From contig JAECUM010003670.1 in NCBI GenBank assembly GCA_016617855.1, forward strand, positions 118,386 to 182,385: 64,000 nt of DNA. Reading direction: 5' to 3'. Shown in pieces: positions 12,133 through 23,331 of the stretch; position 1 is the first letter of the stretch, and the number at the start of each line of letters is the position of its first letter. A model generated the notes under the pieces. That model was not told the DNA's origin and made no database searches. It worked only from the letters and a program-made list of their open reading frames with translations. Position numbers and translations under genes: made by a program. Origin of the DNA: Megalonaias nervosa. Taxonomy: Eukaryota; Mollusca; Bivalvia; Unionida; Unionidae.

Positions 12133-12448
12133 GTGAGGTAACACTGTAAATCGCAACAATTTAACAATGTTGTTATAAATGCAGTTGTGCAGATATGTCA
12201 TATCTCTGTTCCATCTGTGTATTTGTGTATGCATGTGTCTGTCACTAATTTCCTTCTAGCCTGAACTCGATTTTCATTGATATAGAGTGTAGTCATTGGG
12301 TGTGATCTTTCAGTGGACATGCTGATGACAACAAAAGTTTCAGATCTTATATCCAGCAACTAGAGTATGGAGCGATTGTGGATCAGATGTCTAATTTTCA
12401 TGTGCTATGATTAAAGGATGAAAATCATATATGATGTTTCATTAGGAT

Positions 12449-12666
12449 TACCTTCTGTACTCACTTATTAGTCTATTATAACTGCAAACAGCATAGATCC
12501 AGATCTGCTATAGCATAATGCGCCTGCAGATCAGGGTCTGTGTTGGTTCTACTGATTACTCCTAACAAACTGTACAGACCCAGATCTGCTGTTGCATTAT
12601 ACGATAGCAGATCTTGGTCTGTGCAGTTTGCAGTTGGACTGGTCTTATAAGTGAGTATATACGGTA
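12449..12666. mobile_element. 215-bp inverted-repeat MITE-like element, copy 3
   Basis: Begins TACCTTCTGTACTCACTTATT and ends CTTATAAGTGAGTATATACGG then TA. It holds the GATCTG hairpin blocks of the other copies, with the TGATTACTCCTAAC spacer in reverse orientation, so it lies opposite to copies 1, 2 and 4. Confidence 0.8.
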
Positions 12667-13174
12667 GTAGATAGCAAAGGTTTTGGATCCAGAATGCAGC
12701 ACCTGGGAGGGGATATGTGTTGGATGACCATGACCAAAACAGTGCAGATATTTGTGATGGCTTTCATCAGTAGTTAAATTTGTTTTGATTTTGTTAGTAC
12801 AATACATTAACTGCATAAATCATCTGGAAATTATTGACAGATTAAATATATTTTGCCCTGCAATGTTAATTGCAGAAAATACTTCTTAAATTATTGTCCT
12901 TGCTAAATTTTGAAGAAATTTGTTGCAAGAGACTATATACATTGAATAACAAATGGGCAAAATAAAAGATGCTTTCTCAAAACAAGTCGTGTTTTATTGT
13001 ACTAAATTTGTTTGGGAAGGCACTAAATGCACTATATGATGAAATACTGAGATGACTGTCAGTCACCACGTAAGCAGTCATCTCTCAATATGTTACATGT
13101 CATTTGTATTTCATTATGAGATAAATCTTGGCTTCCTTTTTCTTAACAATGTGTTACATAACTGAGGATGGACT

Positions 13175-13628
13175 GATAATAGAACACACACAAGGAGAGA
13201 TTTAGAACACACAGCTAAGGACTGATATACAACACACACAACAATTGAAATAGAATACACGCATAAGGAGTGATATAGAACACCTGCACAAGGAATGAAA
13301 TAGAACCTACACATAAGGAGAGAGATAGAACACATATAATGACTGATATACAACACACACATAAGGAGTGAAATAGAATATACACATAAGGAGCGAAATA
13401 GAATATACATATAAGGAATGAAATACAACACATAAAGAGTGATCTGGAACACATTCATAAGAAGTGGAATAAAACCCACACATAAGGAGAGATATAGAAC
13501 ACACATAAGGACTAACATACAACATACATGAGAGATATAGAACACACATAAGGAGTGATATAGAAGACACATAAGGAGTGATATACAACACATGATATGC
13601 AACACAAATGAGGAGTGATACAGAATAC
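13175..13628. repeat. Imperfect ~27-bp minisatellite
   Basis: About 17 loose copies of a unit like GAACACACATAAGGAGTGATA, with frequent small indels. Confidence 0.9.
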
Positions 13629-14623
13629 TGGAGCTGAAAATTTATGGGCAGTTAGGCAACAATTCTGACCCTCTCAATGCTGGTTTGTCAGATTTAGTTA
13701 ACATCAGTTTTTTATCCATATGCAAACCTTGAAAGATTACTTACCACTGTAAACTATTTATTATTGTTGCTATATTATTATTTTTTATTCTTTGGAATTT
13801 GGTGAAAACAATTTGTTTTCCATGTGATAAACATGTAGTTAGACAGCTCCCCCTCCCCTTGATTTAAAAAAAAAAATTCTTTGAGCAGTTCTGACGGCAC
13901 CACAAAATAAATATGTATTTTCCTCATTGAAAGACCAGTTTCAGATCAATTTTTTTTTTTTGCCCATTCAACTTGATTGTCGATTCCCTGTCATTCAGAC
14001 ATGTAGTGAAGCAAGCTGTTCCTCTGATGAAAGGCTTCATTAGATTGAAGCACTGGGAAACTGTTTTGCAACTGTGTTATCTGTGTGTGTGTGATTTTGT
14101 CAGTGGAGGGCTGCAGTGACATACTGGACTTGTGACAAAAAATGGTCGGGTTCAGATCATACTGTTGGATCAGCCTTGGTTGACTACCATATTTAGTGTG
14201 TACCTGTGCAAGATACATTACTCCAATTGCCTTTGCACTCAATAACCTGCTTGTGTTGCTGTGCCATAAATATCAAAGCAGATCAAACCAATTGTTTCTT
14301 TGGGTAAGGCTTGATGACTGAACCATTTTGATTCTACTGGAATTATTCATATATTATGTCCCAAGCTTTTCTGATACGATTGAATTTCTTTATCTTGCAA
14401 CTCATATGCACTGAAATCTCACTCCAGATTTATAGTCCTTAGGACCAAATTACAATTATGCCTCTGAAGGTTTTTTTTGTTTGTTTTCTGAGTTAATTTT
14501 TATTGAAAGAATGGTAATTTGCCACCAGAAAACTTTTAGGTTCAAAGTGATTTCAGTGTACTGTGGTAATAAAGTGGTCATAGGATGTTAAATTTTATAA
14601 CATTTCTATTTTTTATTTTAAAG

Positions 14624-14770
14624 GATCCCAGTGCTCGTATTCACCATGAGTCTGCTATGGATCTAGCAGGTGCAGAATGCGAATATGCTGTCGACTATAC
14701 AAAGAAACCATATGTGTTCCGCCTCAAACTTGCCAGTGGGTCCGAGTACCTCTTCCATGCTAAAGATCAG
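14624..14770 (+). CDS. beta-Spec: Beta-spectrin exon: PH domain, third part
   Basis: Acceptor TTTATTTTAAAG, donor GTTTGT; 147 bp, exactly 49 codons. It encodes DPSARIHHESAMDLAGAECE and, further on, KKPYVFRLKLASGSEYLFHA before KDQ. This matches the central and C-terminal strands of the PH domain (family pattern KKxHVFxLxxxxGxEYLFxAKD). The Lys- and Arg-bearing strands contribute to lipid headgroup binding in the family. A MITE-like element begins only ~55 bp after the donor. Confidence 0.95.
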
Positions 14771-14825
14771 GTTTGTATTGGTACTGGATATGCATCATTC
14801 ACCTTGGTATCCAAGAAGAAACATG

Positions 14826-15038
14826 TACCTTATATGCTTGCTTATAAGATGAGATAAACTTCAAACTGCACAGACCCAGATCTGCCATCGCGTGTTGCAC
14901 TGGCAGATCTGGGTCTGTGCAGTTTATTAGGAGTATTCAATTGAACAAACAACATAAACTCTGATCTGCAGGCTCATTATGCTATGGCAGATTAGGATCT
15001 TGTGTGCAATTTGACTCGACTTGTGAGTATAGATGGTA
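14826..15038. mobile_element. 215-bp inverted-repeat MITE-like element, copy 4
   Basis: Starts TACCTTATATGCTTGCTTATA and ends ACTTGTGAGTATAGATGGTA. The central palindrome has TGCACAGACCCAGATCTGCC opposite GGCAGATCTGGGTCTGTGCA, a near-perfect 20-bp arm pair. It lies in the same orientation as copies 1 and 2. Confidence 0.85.
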
Positions 15039-15599
15039 ATTGCTTCTAAATTCGACCTTGCCAGACAGATGAAATTTATGCTGAACTTCTTTTTTACTGG
15101 AGATATGTCATATTTTTGCAGATAAGTTACCCTTGATTTGCATTCTCAACATTTATTAGTAATAAATCAAACAATTAGTGAGCAGACAGTACAATTGAAA
15201 ACCAGTCTTATAGTTTGCACTTGTTTCTTTGTCTCAATTCATTTGACAGTTTGACCTGATGTCCAGTCTTTTCAAAAACTGTCAGAATATGCTGTGCTTG
15301 TAAATTTCAGCAAAAATATTTATATTGTTACATAGAGAAGCTGATGTGTAAGATTTACTTGGTCCATCTGTGTGTGCCCGTGTCCATCCTTCCCAAGGTT
15401 TTCGATGTGGCTGTTGTGAATAAACATGTGCTGTGGGTATATCTTGAGAGAAAGTTGCATTGCACACTGAAATAGATGCACTGTGGCATAATTTTCTGGA
15501 TTTATTTAGTATTGATTAACCCACTGCTTCTGCAATGATTGTTGTGAAACCCTGTGTCTTTCCATCAGAGCTTCCAATTATCTGTTGATTAGGACATCT

Positions 15600-16260
15600 T
15601 ATCCTAAATCTTACGATAAAAATTCATGAAACTTTATAGTTATGTTGCCATTGAGGATACCATCACCTATAATACTCATTGGCCCCGGAGATTCTTGTCA
15701 TTTTCACCTGAAATGGGAGTAGGAAACACATTTTTTGGGATTACTTCCGAATGGAACCAGATACATCCGTTTCTGAGAGATTTTCATTTAATTGGATGTT
15801 TAGGTGTATAAAAGACATTTTTGAGTGACTATTTTGGTCTTGCATGTGCAGAAGGTTTGTAATCGGATTTCCTTTTTTTATTTTTATTTTTTATATTTTT
15901 TTTCTAATTGGCATACTGGACCCACAGATTTTGTGACCTGGCTCCATTTTCTCTAAATCTGAAACTTACCTTTTTGCAACAGTTCATCTGTCCATGTGCT
16001 GTTCAGACCAGTGTCACTTAGATCTAAAGCCAAAATGCAAAAATTTGGACACAAACTCTGTTCCAAAACCAGTCATTTTCATCATTAAAATAATGGGTCT
16101 AAATAATTCTGTTTTTGGCCACTGTATATTTTAATTAAAGGAAAGTCTACATTTGTTATATTACCTTTTTAGCAATTCCATTCACGTAAATAATGTTGAT
16201 ATTACAGAGCTCGGAAATGGGATACTAACTTTATGACATGCAAATGCGACATATGATTTT
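15600..16260 (+). repeat. Duplicated intronic block, unit 1
   Basis: Shares a collinear series of similar segments with unit 2, for example GTGTATAAAAG, GACTATTTTGG/GTCTATTTTGG, CATGTGCAGA, CATCTGTCCATGTGC, TTAGATCTAA and TACAGAGCTCGGAA. Unit 1 lacks the hAT insert and so preserves the empty site (ATGTTTAGGTGTATAAAAG near 15796-15814). Edges are approximate. Confidence 0.8.
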
Positions 16261-16339
16261 TGGGGAAATTTCTTAGAAGTTTTCAACAAATGGCTATTTT
16301 AGTAATTTCACTGCAATATTCATGCAAAAATGATCAAAT

Positions 16340-17790
16340 CAGCTAAAGAATATTCAAATTTAGTGACATCATTGAATGTCATCCATGGACTTGTTGCCCT
16401 ACAATTTCCTGTTGCTTTTGCTTGAAATAGAGGTTGGAAATGTATATTTTTAGTTACTTCTGAATGGATCCAAACACATCTGATTTTCATTTAAACTGAT
16501 GCTTAGGTGCAGACCTGCCAACTCTAACGATTTTGCTGTAAGTCTTACGAAAATTACCCTTAAAATACGGACTTATGGCATACAAGCAAGAACTATGGAA
16601 AAATGATCGTTGCCGAAAAATCCGGATAATTGGTTCACCCATGTTTGATATGGATCCGGGTTTCATATTAGAATTAATAAAATTAGTCAGGGAACCAGAC
16701 TAACTTTACAGCAGCACCCCAGATGCTTTAAACTGCACCTATTTGTTCATGCGAAGCATCTGCATGATCAAACTGTTGATTATAGAAATTTTTTAAAAAT
16801 AGCATCCAGAAAGCGATGCATGTTTAAGACGAAAGGGAAAATAAGCGTCTAAAAAAGTGTTAATAATCAACACAGAAGAATAAAAAGGAGTATTCAGATT
16901 CTTGTGAATAAAAGCTGGAAAGGACACAATTACATTTATTGGACATCACGTGCCAATTTGAGTATGTCTCGTGGCAGGAGATATGATTGCCGTGATCATG
17001 TGAAATGGAAAAAGAATTACATCAACTTGAGAGATAGCAATAAGCCATTGAGTTGCATAGGGTTAGGAACTACAGTTTGTGCAACTGTACTAGTGGTAAA
17101 TAAAATCTACACGTACTTTACAAACGTTTCAGTTGAACATGATGTTTATTGTCGCTGCATCAAACTTTTATTTACGTTTTCCAGCTTTACAATAGCATTT
17201 ATTGATATTTTATTACACCTTACTGAAAACTGGTCAATCTTATGGAGAAAAATCAACTGCCTTACTGAGATGGACTCGTCAGGTTTGGCAGGTCTGTAAG
17301 TGTATAAAAGGCATTTTTGGTTGTCTATTTTGGCTGCACATGTGCAGATGGCTTAAATTTTTCTTTCCTAATTTTTTTTTTTTATACAAATGTAAACTTA
17401 AAAATAGGGTCAGGATTTCTACTCAGATCGGAAATTTGTCCTACCTTTGGCAAAGGTTCATCAGTCCATGTGCAGTTGAGACCAGTTTGATTTAGATCTA
17501 AGGCCAAAAATGTTCAGATCTAGACTTGTTCAAACTCTGGTTCCTAAACCAGTAATTTCAGGCCTGAATAAATAAAGTCTTTAAAAAAAATGCATTTTTT
17601 TTAATCATATTTTTTAACACAAACAGAATGTCTACATTATTTGATATAATTATACAACTACATCTTTCCACTCTTTGGTAATTGCCCCCCCCCCCCTTTG
17701 CTGAATCGCAAATGATGTTGATGATGCAGAGCTCAGAATGTAGGGTACAGCTTCCTGATGTGTAAAGGTGGCATTCAGAGTTAGTGAGAT
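16340..17790 (+). repeat. Duplicated intronic block, unit 2, split by a transposon
   Basis: Collinear with unit 1 on both sides of the 787-bp hAT-derived insert: the left part ends GATGCTTAGGTG and the right part resumes TAAGTGTATAAAAGG. Later shared segments include CATCAGTCCATGTGC and CAGAGCTCAGAATG. The units are diverged, so the duplication is old. Confidence 0.8.
16510..17296 (+). mobile_element. Non-autonomous hAT-family element, 787 bp
   Basis: Ends are CAGACCTGCCAACTC at left and GGTTTGGCAGGTCTG at right. These are the termini of the larger hAT element at 45455-48280. Beyond the termini the first ~230 bp match that element's transposase 5' side (shared GGGAACCAGACTAACT) and the last ~80 bp match its 3' side (shared ACACCTTACTGAAAA), while the transposase is absent. 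It is therefore an internally deleted relative. The flanks TAGGTG (left) and TAAGTG (right) look like a decayed target duplication. The neighbouring duplicated block shows the unfilled site. Confidence 0.85.
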
Positions 17791-17826
17791 AAGTATTGTC
17801 TGTTGTTAACAAAAATTTTAAAAAGT

Positions 17827-17988
17827 TGGCCTGCTACTAGTTGTTTTCAATGTGGCCTGCTACCAGTTGTTTTCAATGTGGCCTGCTACCAGTTGTTTTC
17901 AATGTGGACTGCTACCAGTTGTTTTCAGTGTGGCCTGCTACCAGTTGTTTTTAATGTGGCCTGCTACCAGTTGTTTTCAGTGTGGCCT
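17827..17988 (+). repeat. 26-bp minisatellite, about 6 copies
   Basis: Unit like GGCCTGCTACCAGTTGTTTT plus CAATGT, with only a few substitutions between copies. An ORF that runs through it is a by-product. Confidence 0.95.
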
Positions 17989-18263
17989 GTTTTGAAAGTT
18001 TTACACGTGCATGCAGTGTTGGATGAATGCATTGAGTAGCTCAACTGGGTGGGTGTGATGTACTTTTACGTCGAGTCATGTTACAGAAACTTGCAGTATT
18101 CTCTCATACATTTCCAATAGGTGTTTACAGTTCAGGGCAATTTATATACATATTTTTTTCTCCAGATAAATTGTTCACTGAAAACAATTCAAATGTTACA
18201 TTTAGTAAACTAAATTTTCTCGATTCAGTTACATCAAAAATTACTATTTTCTTTTTGTTTTAG

Positions 18264-18416
18264 TCTGAAATGGATCATTGGATATCGGTCCTTAATGCAG
18301 CTGCTAAGGGTGAGAGCATTGCCTCTGGGCCAAGCAAGGTGCAAACCATGCCAGCCAGAACCGAGGAACAGAAAGAGCCAAAGAAGAAGGGATTCTTCAC
18401 CTTGAAGAAGAAATAA
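18264..18416 (+). CDS. beta-Spec: Beta-spectrin terminal exon: PH C-terminal helix and tail
   Basis: Acceptor TTTTTGTTTTAG; 153 bp including the TAA stop at 18414-18416. It encodes SEMDHWISVLNAAAKGE, the C-terminal helix of the PH domain with the conserved Trp, then a Ser/Pro segment and the basic end PKKKGFFTLKKK, a tail typical of non-muscle beta-spectrins. Beta-spectrin pairs with alpha-spectrin and, through actin, ankyrin and phosphoinositide contacts, forms the submembrane skeleton. Only the C-terminal ~200 residues of a ~2300-residue protein lie in this window. All downstream PH exons are in phase and uninterrupted, so the gene looks functional. Confidence 0.97.
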   Translation, partial: SEMDHWISVLNAAAKGESIASGPSKVQTMPARTEEQKEPKKKGFFTLKKK

Positions 18417-19900
18417 GCTTCATACCCAACATTTAGCTAATTTGTTTGCATTTTTGGACAATACGTGGATTTGCTTTGTGTGGAATCTCGTCCTGTTTTA
18501 AGGAAGTAGAACAGATGGAGTCTGAATTGTGTTTAAAACACGAATTTTGAATTGTCAACAAAGACGCAGGACATTTTCTGAGCACAAGTGGTAACTTTAA
18601 AATGTCAGTAAGTCCTTTGACATGTGCATTTTCATTGTTGATGGATTCAATAATATATGGGGAAAAAAATGTGAAGATGCTGTTTCAGTGATGCTGCTCA
18701 GTACAATTTGAGGACCAGTTATGAAGATCATCTTTATTTCTTGTTAATGGTTTTTGTCATTGGTGAACTCCATGCAGAGATTCCATTCAAAGCAGGTATT
18801 ACCATATCTTCCCAGACAATGAGGAAGCACATACCTGATGGGGTGGGGGGGCATTTTACCCAGTTGATAATATAACATTTTAATTCATCTGCAAGTCTTA
18901 GTAAAAAAATATATTAAATAACTTTGCTTGTAAGCAGTGATCACACTTTTTGCATTCCATCTATGCAGATTTGTGGTCACATGGCGCTTTCCCTGAATAA
19001 TTGTCATTGTATGTCATTGCCTTATTCTGATTGTCACAGATGTTTTCTTTTATCGTTGCTCATATTCACTGTCATGAAGTATACTAGATCTGCTTGCTTG
19101 TCAGTTGGACAATGTGGCAGCTTTAATGAGAAAGTGTGAACAAGTTAAATGATCATTTTCAGCTTATCATGTGAAACAAGTCTTGGTTCATACTTGTTAC
19201 AACCTAATGTGAGTATTCTTTCTTTTGTTTCAGTCCTTGCAGTGCATGTAGATATATTTACACTTGCTATTCCAACCAAGATTTTAACTTGAGCTCTAGA
19301 GTTTTTTTTTGAATTTTCATTTTTTTTTTTAAATGAATTTTTATTCAAGATCATAGGTTTTCTTAGGTGTTTAAATCTAGATATTTATCTCTTTATGTTT
19401 ACACGTTTTGGTTGGGGACTTCATCTTACTTTACAGCATTCTCCGCCACCTCTACATGTTATGTACAGAACAGTTTTTAAGTTATTCCCGGTTTCCTTTG
19501 TCTAGAGTAAATCCATCTAGCAGATTTTTAATTATTGGAATCAAAAGTATCTATTGCTATGCCTATTTCAAATAATAGGTATTTAAATAACATGAAATTG
19601 GGATATAAAAAATATACTAATTCATTATTATACTATATATTGTAGATCTGTTAATATTTCACTATGGTATCATTATCTGTATCATGTTCGAAACAACACA
19701 ATGTAAAACTTACTGTAAGCCTTTTTTTACCTTTCGCATGTCGTAATTAGTCTTGTAGCTTGGTGAAGCGGTTGGTGCAATCTTCATGTAATTGTATGTA
19801 GTTTCATTCACTGTGCTTCTCCCAATCCCATGGGATTCTGCTTTACAGGGAATTGTATTTGCCATCAGAAAATTGAATAAATGACTTTACTCAACATGAT
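18417..19900 (+). other. Beta-spectrin 3' untranslated region
   Basis: No further coding after the stop; AT-rich sequence runs to the poly(A) signal at 19876. Length about 1.5 kb. No transposon is recognisable inside, although a SINE begins less than 100 bp past the predicted end. The exact cleavage site is inferred. Confidence 0.7.
19876..19881 (+). promoter_or_regulatory. Polyadenylation signal of beta-spectrin
   Basis: A canonical AATAAA, followed some 15-30 bases later by a T-rich stretch with TTTTTGGTCTT. It is the best-placed signal after the stop codon. Confidence 0.7.
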
Positions 19901-19987
19901 TTTTGGTCTTCCATTCCCCCACCCCCCACCCCATAATATGGGAGAATATAACTATCACCCTGTCCCTGTGTCTTTCATACATCCATC

Positions 19988-20567
19988 TGGACCACTCCGG
20001 TGGCCAAGTGGTTAGAGCGGCCGCCTCGGATGCGAGAGGTCGCGGGTTTGAACCCCGGCAGAGTCATACCAAAGACTTATAAAAATGGTAATAACAGCTG
20101 CCTTGCTGGGCGCTCAGCATTAAGAGGTTGTTGTTGTTGTTGTGGGGCTTAACGCCATTTTTCAGCACACGACAGGCTATACATGGCGGCCAGTATTAAT
20201 GGTGGAGGAAGAAACCGGGAAATCCTCGGAAAGAACCACCGACCCACGAGAAGCTACTGGCAAGCTTTCTCACATATCCACATTCGCCGAATTCTAGACT
20301 CGAACCCACGCAGACAGAGGTGAGATGACAGTGATCCGTAACGGAGAACGTTTTAGACCACTCGGGGCCCCCAAGAGGTTAGTGTTAAGACTGGTCTGCC
20401 TGGTGTCAGGATAATGTGACTGGGTGGGACTTAATGCTACATGTCTGTGGCATGATGCCCCAGTGCTGGACATCACTATCAACTGCCATACTGCAGACAT
20501 CGTAATGATATCACTGAAAAATTGTTAAAGCTATGTTAAAAATCCAAATCACACACACACACACACT
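19988..20567 (+). mobile_element. SINE family A, split by a nested SINE-B
   Basis: Outer element: tRNA-like head with GTGGCCAAGTGGTTAGAGCG and GCGGGTTTGAACCCCGG, family A body, CA tail. Target duplication CATACATCCATC at 19976-19987 and 20568-20579. The body is interrupted after GCATTAAGAGGTT and resumes after a second AAGAGGTT, with the SINE-B between them. Confidence 0.9.
20130..20372 (-). mobile_element. SINE family B nested in SINE-A
   Basis: On the minus strand: a head GGGGGCCCCGAGTGGTCTAA, box B-like GGGTTCGAGTCTAG, a body ending GGCGTTAAGCCCCAC and an (AAC)n tail. It is flanked by AAGAGGTT at 20122-20129 and 20373-20380, a duplicated 8-base piece of the interrupted SINE-A, which proves insertion into it. 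Confidence 0.9.
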
Positions 20568-20639
20568 CATACATCCATCCGTCTGTATATCCATACATTT
20601 CTTTATGGAGCATACCTTTCAAACTGTTAAAGGCATTTC

Positions 20640-21230
20640 AACCAAACTTGCATGTTAAGAGCACTGTGTAGAGCCCCGTGTGGTCTAAAGCACTCACCGT
20701 TCCAGATCATTGACTCGGCTTGGACATCCAGTGTGGCCGCCATGGCAGCCATCTTGAAAATCTTGTTATTGCTACTAGGCCTACATGGATGGTCATATCA
20801 ACATACAGTTTTCGCTGAAAGACTTCTAGTGATGTCTAGTTGGTCCTAAATCAAAATCATGCAAATTTGATGTCCATCTTGAAATATCTTGTTATAGCTA
20901 CTACACCTACATTTATGATCATACCAATGTTGGGTTTTCACCAAGACTTTTTTTATGTAAAGTTGGTCCTAGATGAAAATGATACCAGTCTGATGTCCAA
21001 TATGGCCACCTAGATGGCCATGTTGAAAATATTTTTATTGCAACTCCTCCTGAAGTAGGACGGTCATATCAACATGGAATGTTAATTAAAGATTTTTGAT
21101 GATGTCTACGTGATCCCAAATATGAAAATGGTGCCATTCTTTCATCTATAATGGCCACCATAACAGTATATCATTGCTTTAATATTTGTCTCCAAACATT
21201 TTATGAATTTTTGTATCAATTCTATTTTAA
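20640..21230 (-). repeat. Diverged long-period repeat (TGGC..CCATCTTGAAAAT family)
   Basis: Loose units of about 130-150 bp recur with ATGGCAGCCATCTTGAAAAT, then TTGTTATTGCTACT, then GGTCATATCAACAT and a GATGTCTAGTTGGTCC block. The reverse complement of the same series makes up 50240-51020. A short piece at about 20672-20712 (GCCCCGTGTGGTCTAAAGCA) resembles the head of SINE-B. Confidence 0.7.
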
Positions 21231-21479
21231 GACATAAAGAGAACAAAAGACTTGAAACATTTTATACTTAAGGTAACTCCTCGTGATCCAAAATGAAAAG
21301 AACGGGATTTACTCATAACATCAGTTATGTTCATCCCTTGGATTGTATTTCCTGAACATCAAATCTGTCAATATTCGCAGTACTCGGATTGTTTTAAATT
21401 TTTTAGAACTTGACTTTGAATCGGCACAATAGCCAGTACTGTGCTGACATGTAATTAAACCCTATACACCCATCCATCC

Positions 21480-21563
21480 AACCGCTCCGGTGGCCTAATG
21501 GTTACAGCGCCCATCTCAGATGTGGGAGGTCGCGGGTTCGAACCCTGGCTGAGTCATAACAGC
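21480..21563 (+). mobile_element. SINE family A fragment (tRNA-like head only)
   Basis: Contains GCTCCGGTGGCCTAATGGTT and GCGGGTTCGAACCCTGGCTG, then loses similarity just after GAGTCATA. A 3'-truncated copy; the intact box A and box B could make it look like a tRNA gene, but the sequence does not form a cloverleaf acceptor stem. Confidence 0.75.
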
Positions 21564-21989
21564 CATCCTCTGTCCACACGGTTGTTTCCAAGGCAAATTG
21601 CTGAAAACCATTTAAAATATATCTTACGAAATTTGGTACACACTAGACTAGCGTAGATGTGACTTCAGCCATAGACAATCCTCTGGTTTCAATACTTTTT
21701 ATATTTTCATCCATCTATCCGTCGGTCCGTCCATTAATCATTCACTCATTTTGGAGCATAACTCTTGTCGATGTTGCATGTTACCGTCATGACATCGCTT
21801 ACCAAGCATCAAGTGATGTCCGTGCACATTAACGTGCTGATACAGATTTCATTCATGACTTGAATGCCATCATTCCTACATCTGCCAGATGGATCATCAA
21901 CGGAGGTATGAAGACTAAGATTCTGATTAGAGGTAAAGCCGCAATATAATAAAACTAGCTGCGATCTACTACAGTTCATGTTGTCAGTG

Positions 21990-23165
21990 GAAAGGTGAAG
22001 CTCACCGGGTTGCTTGAGAGTGGCTCGCCAAACATGCGTTGTGGAAAGCTTGCGATTTTCTGTGGATAGTTTGATGCGAGAACACGCAACCAAGTTCACC
22101 ATGCTGATCTTCTGTTTCTCCCACTTGATTGGGTACAGAGACGTACATACAAATACACGGTAACCATTGTAGATGTTGCCCTCAGATACAAGGAAGCGGA
22201 GCCGTTGAGGTCCATAGATTTAGCGAGTGTCACCGAAGCGCTTAAACATATTTATTTATTCACGCGAACCGATAACATGGCCACAGCTGTTGCCAGTGCA
22301 TCCGGGCAACAAATTTCTCCAAGCTGTTGCTGCGTTGTTAACAAAGTATAAGGTGCAAGCGCATGATGGACATGTTAATATACATCACAACCTGGCCATT
22401 TTAGAACGACGTAACCGTACTCTTGCGGGACGATTATTTGGACATCAGTACGAATAGGAATTACTGACAAGGTCTTGGACCCAGAGTTCTCGATCTCGGC
22501 GAGTGGATAACACGACTTCCTTAAGTCGCCGAGTGGTCTAAACCGCTCTCCGTTACGGATCACTGCCATCTCACCTCTGTCTGCGTGGGTTCGAGTCTAG
22601 GATTCGGCGAATGTGGATATGTGAGAAAGCTTGCCAGTAGCTTCTCGTGGGTCAGTGGTTCTTTCCGGGGATTTCCCGGTTTCTTCCTCCACCGTTAATA
22701 CTGGCCACTATGTATAGCCTATCGTGTGCTGAAAAATGGCGTTAAGCCCCACAACAACAACAACAACAACAACAACTTCCTTAAGTCCAGAAACGCTGAA
22801 TAATGAAACCACACACACAATTTGATTAAAACCTGCTGAAGCGATTCGATAGAAAACTGTCACCGTTACGTACAAAATAATTTCACAACCACCACCGTTA
22901 GATCCACTCAGAAACAATCTCATTTGGTATCTGCATGCACCAAAGAAGTTAAAAAGCGGACAATGTCGTGCTGCTGACCCATTATGGTCTATCGATGTAT
23001 TTGCAATCGCAGACCGGATTGATAGAGCGCAACCAACACGTTACCATTTGGCACCTGTGGTTGAGCGAAAGCGAGACTGCTATGCGGTCAAGCCACCAAG
23101 TAGAACATTTGTGCGAGAGGAATTACAAGTCAAGTTTCCTTGTTGCCCGATCTCGTAGTACCCGT
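21990..23165 (+). pseudogene. Polinton/Maverick integrase remnant, interrupted by a SINE
   Basis: Plus-strand coding with several frame breaks. In order: a segment reading HADLLFLPLDWVQRRTYKYT and continuing TVTIVDVALRYKEAEPL (first half of the DDE core); a segment with TWPQLLPVHPGNKF and LAILERRNRTLAGRLFGHQY (second half); after a SINE at 22528-22774, LNNE, KPAEAI and finally ADPLWSIDVFAI with FVREELQV (C-terminal domain). This order matches the retroviral-like integrases of Polintons. The second catalytic Asp appears replaced: the family pattern is xVDPGxEF and here it reads PVHPGNKF. The Glu of the ERxNRT motif is kept. With frameshifts, stops, a lost Asp and a SINE inside, it cannot encode an active enzyme. 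It converges with the polymerase remnant at 23990-25642. Confidence 0.8.
22528..22774 (+). mobile_element. SINE family B, full length, inside the integrase remnant
   Basis: Starts GCCGAGTGGTCTAAACCGCT, contains GTGGGTTCGAGTCTAGG, and ends in (AAC)n. A 13-bp duplication ACTTCCTTAAGTC flanks it (22515-22527 and 22775-22787). The integrase reading continues on its far side. Confidence 0.95.
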
Positions 23166-23331
23166 ACGTGTGATGCCATCGGGAAAAACCCACCGCTTGG
23201 TGTCCAGCAGGAACAAACTTCCCTTGTTACAAAGGTACACGCCCATTCAATGATGCCACAACCGAATGAGAATGGCCAAATGTGCAACCTCACATGATTG
23301 CCAAATACATTCCACTTACATATTGTGCTAG

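Larger units (their letters stand above)
12133..14623 (+). other. Spectrin intron with MITE copy 3 and a minisatellite
   Basis: This 2.5-kb intron contains the inverted-repeat element at 12449-12666 and an imperfect 25-30 bp minisatellite at about 13175-13628. Long minus-strand ORFs over the minisatellite are repeat artefacts, rich in Leu, Cys, Ser and Tyr. Confidence 0.6.
14771..18263 (+). other. Last spectrin intron with duplicated block and nested hAT element
   Basis: Holds MITE copy 4, two diverged copies of a block of roughly 0.6 kb (about 15600-16260 and 16340-17790), a 787-bp hAT-derived insert in the second block (16510-17296) and a 26-bp minisatellite (17827-17988). No further exon fits between the KDQ of exon 14624 and the SEMDHW of exon 18264. 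Confidence 0.7.

Noticed and set aside
13114..13605. 163-codon minus-strand ORF rich in Cys, Leu, Ser and Tyr, resembling a membrane protein
   Set aside because: Lies over the imperfect 27-bp minisatellite; all three minus frames look alike, so it is a composition artefact.
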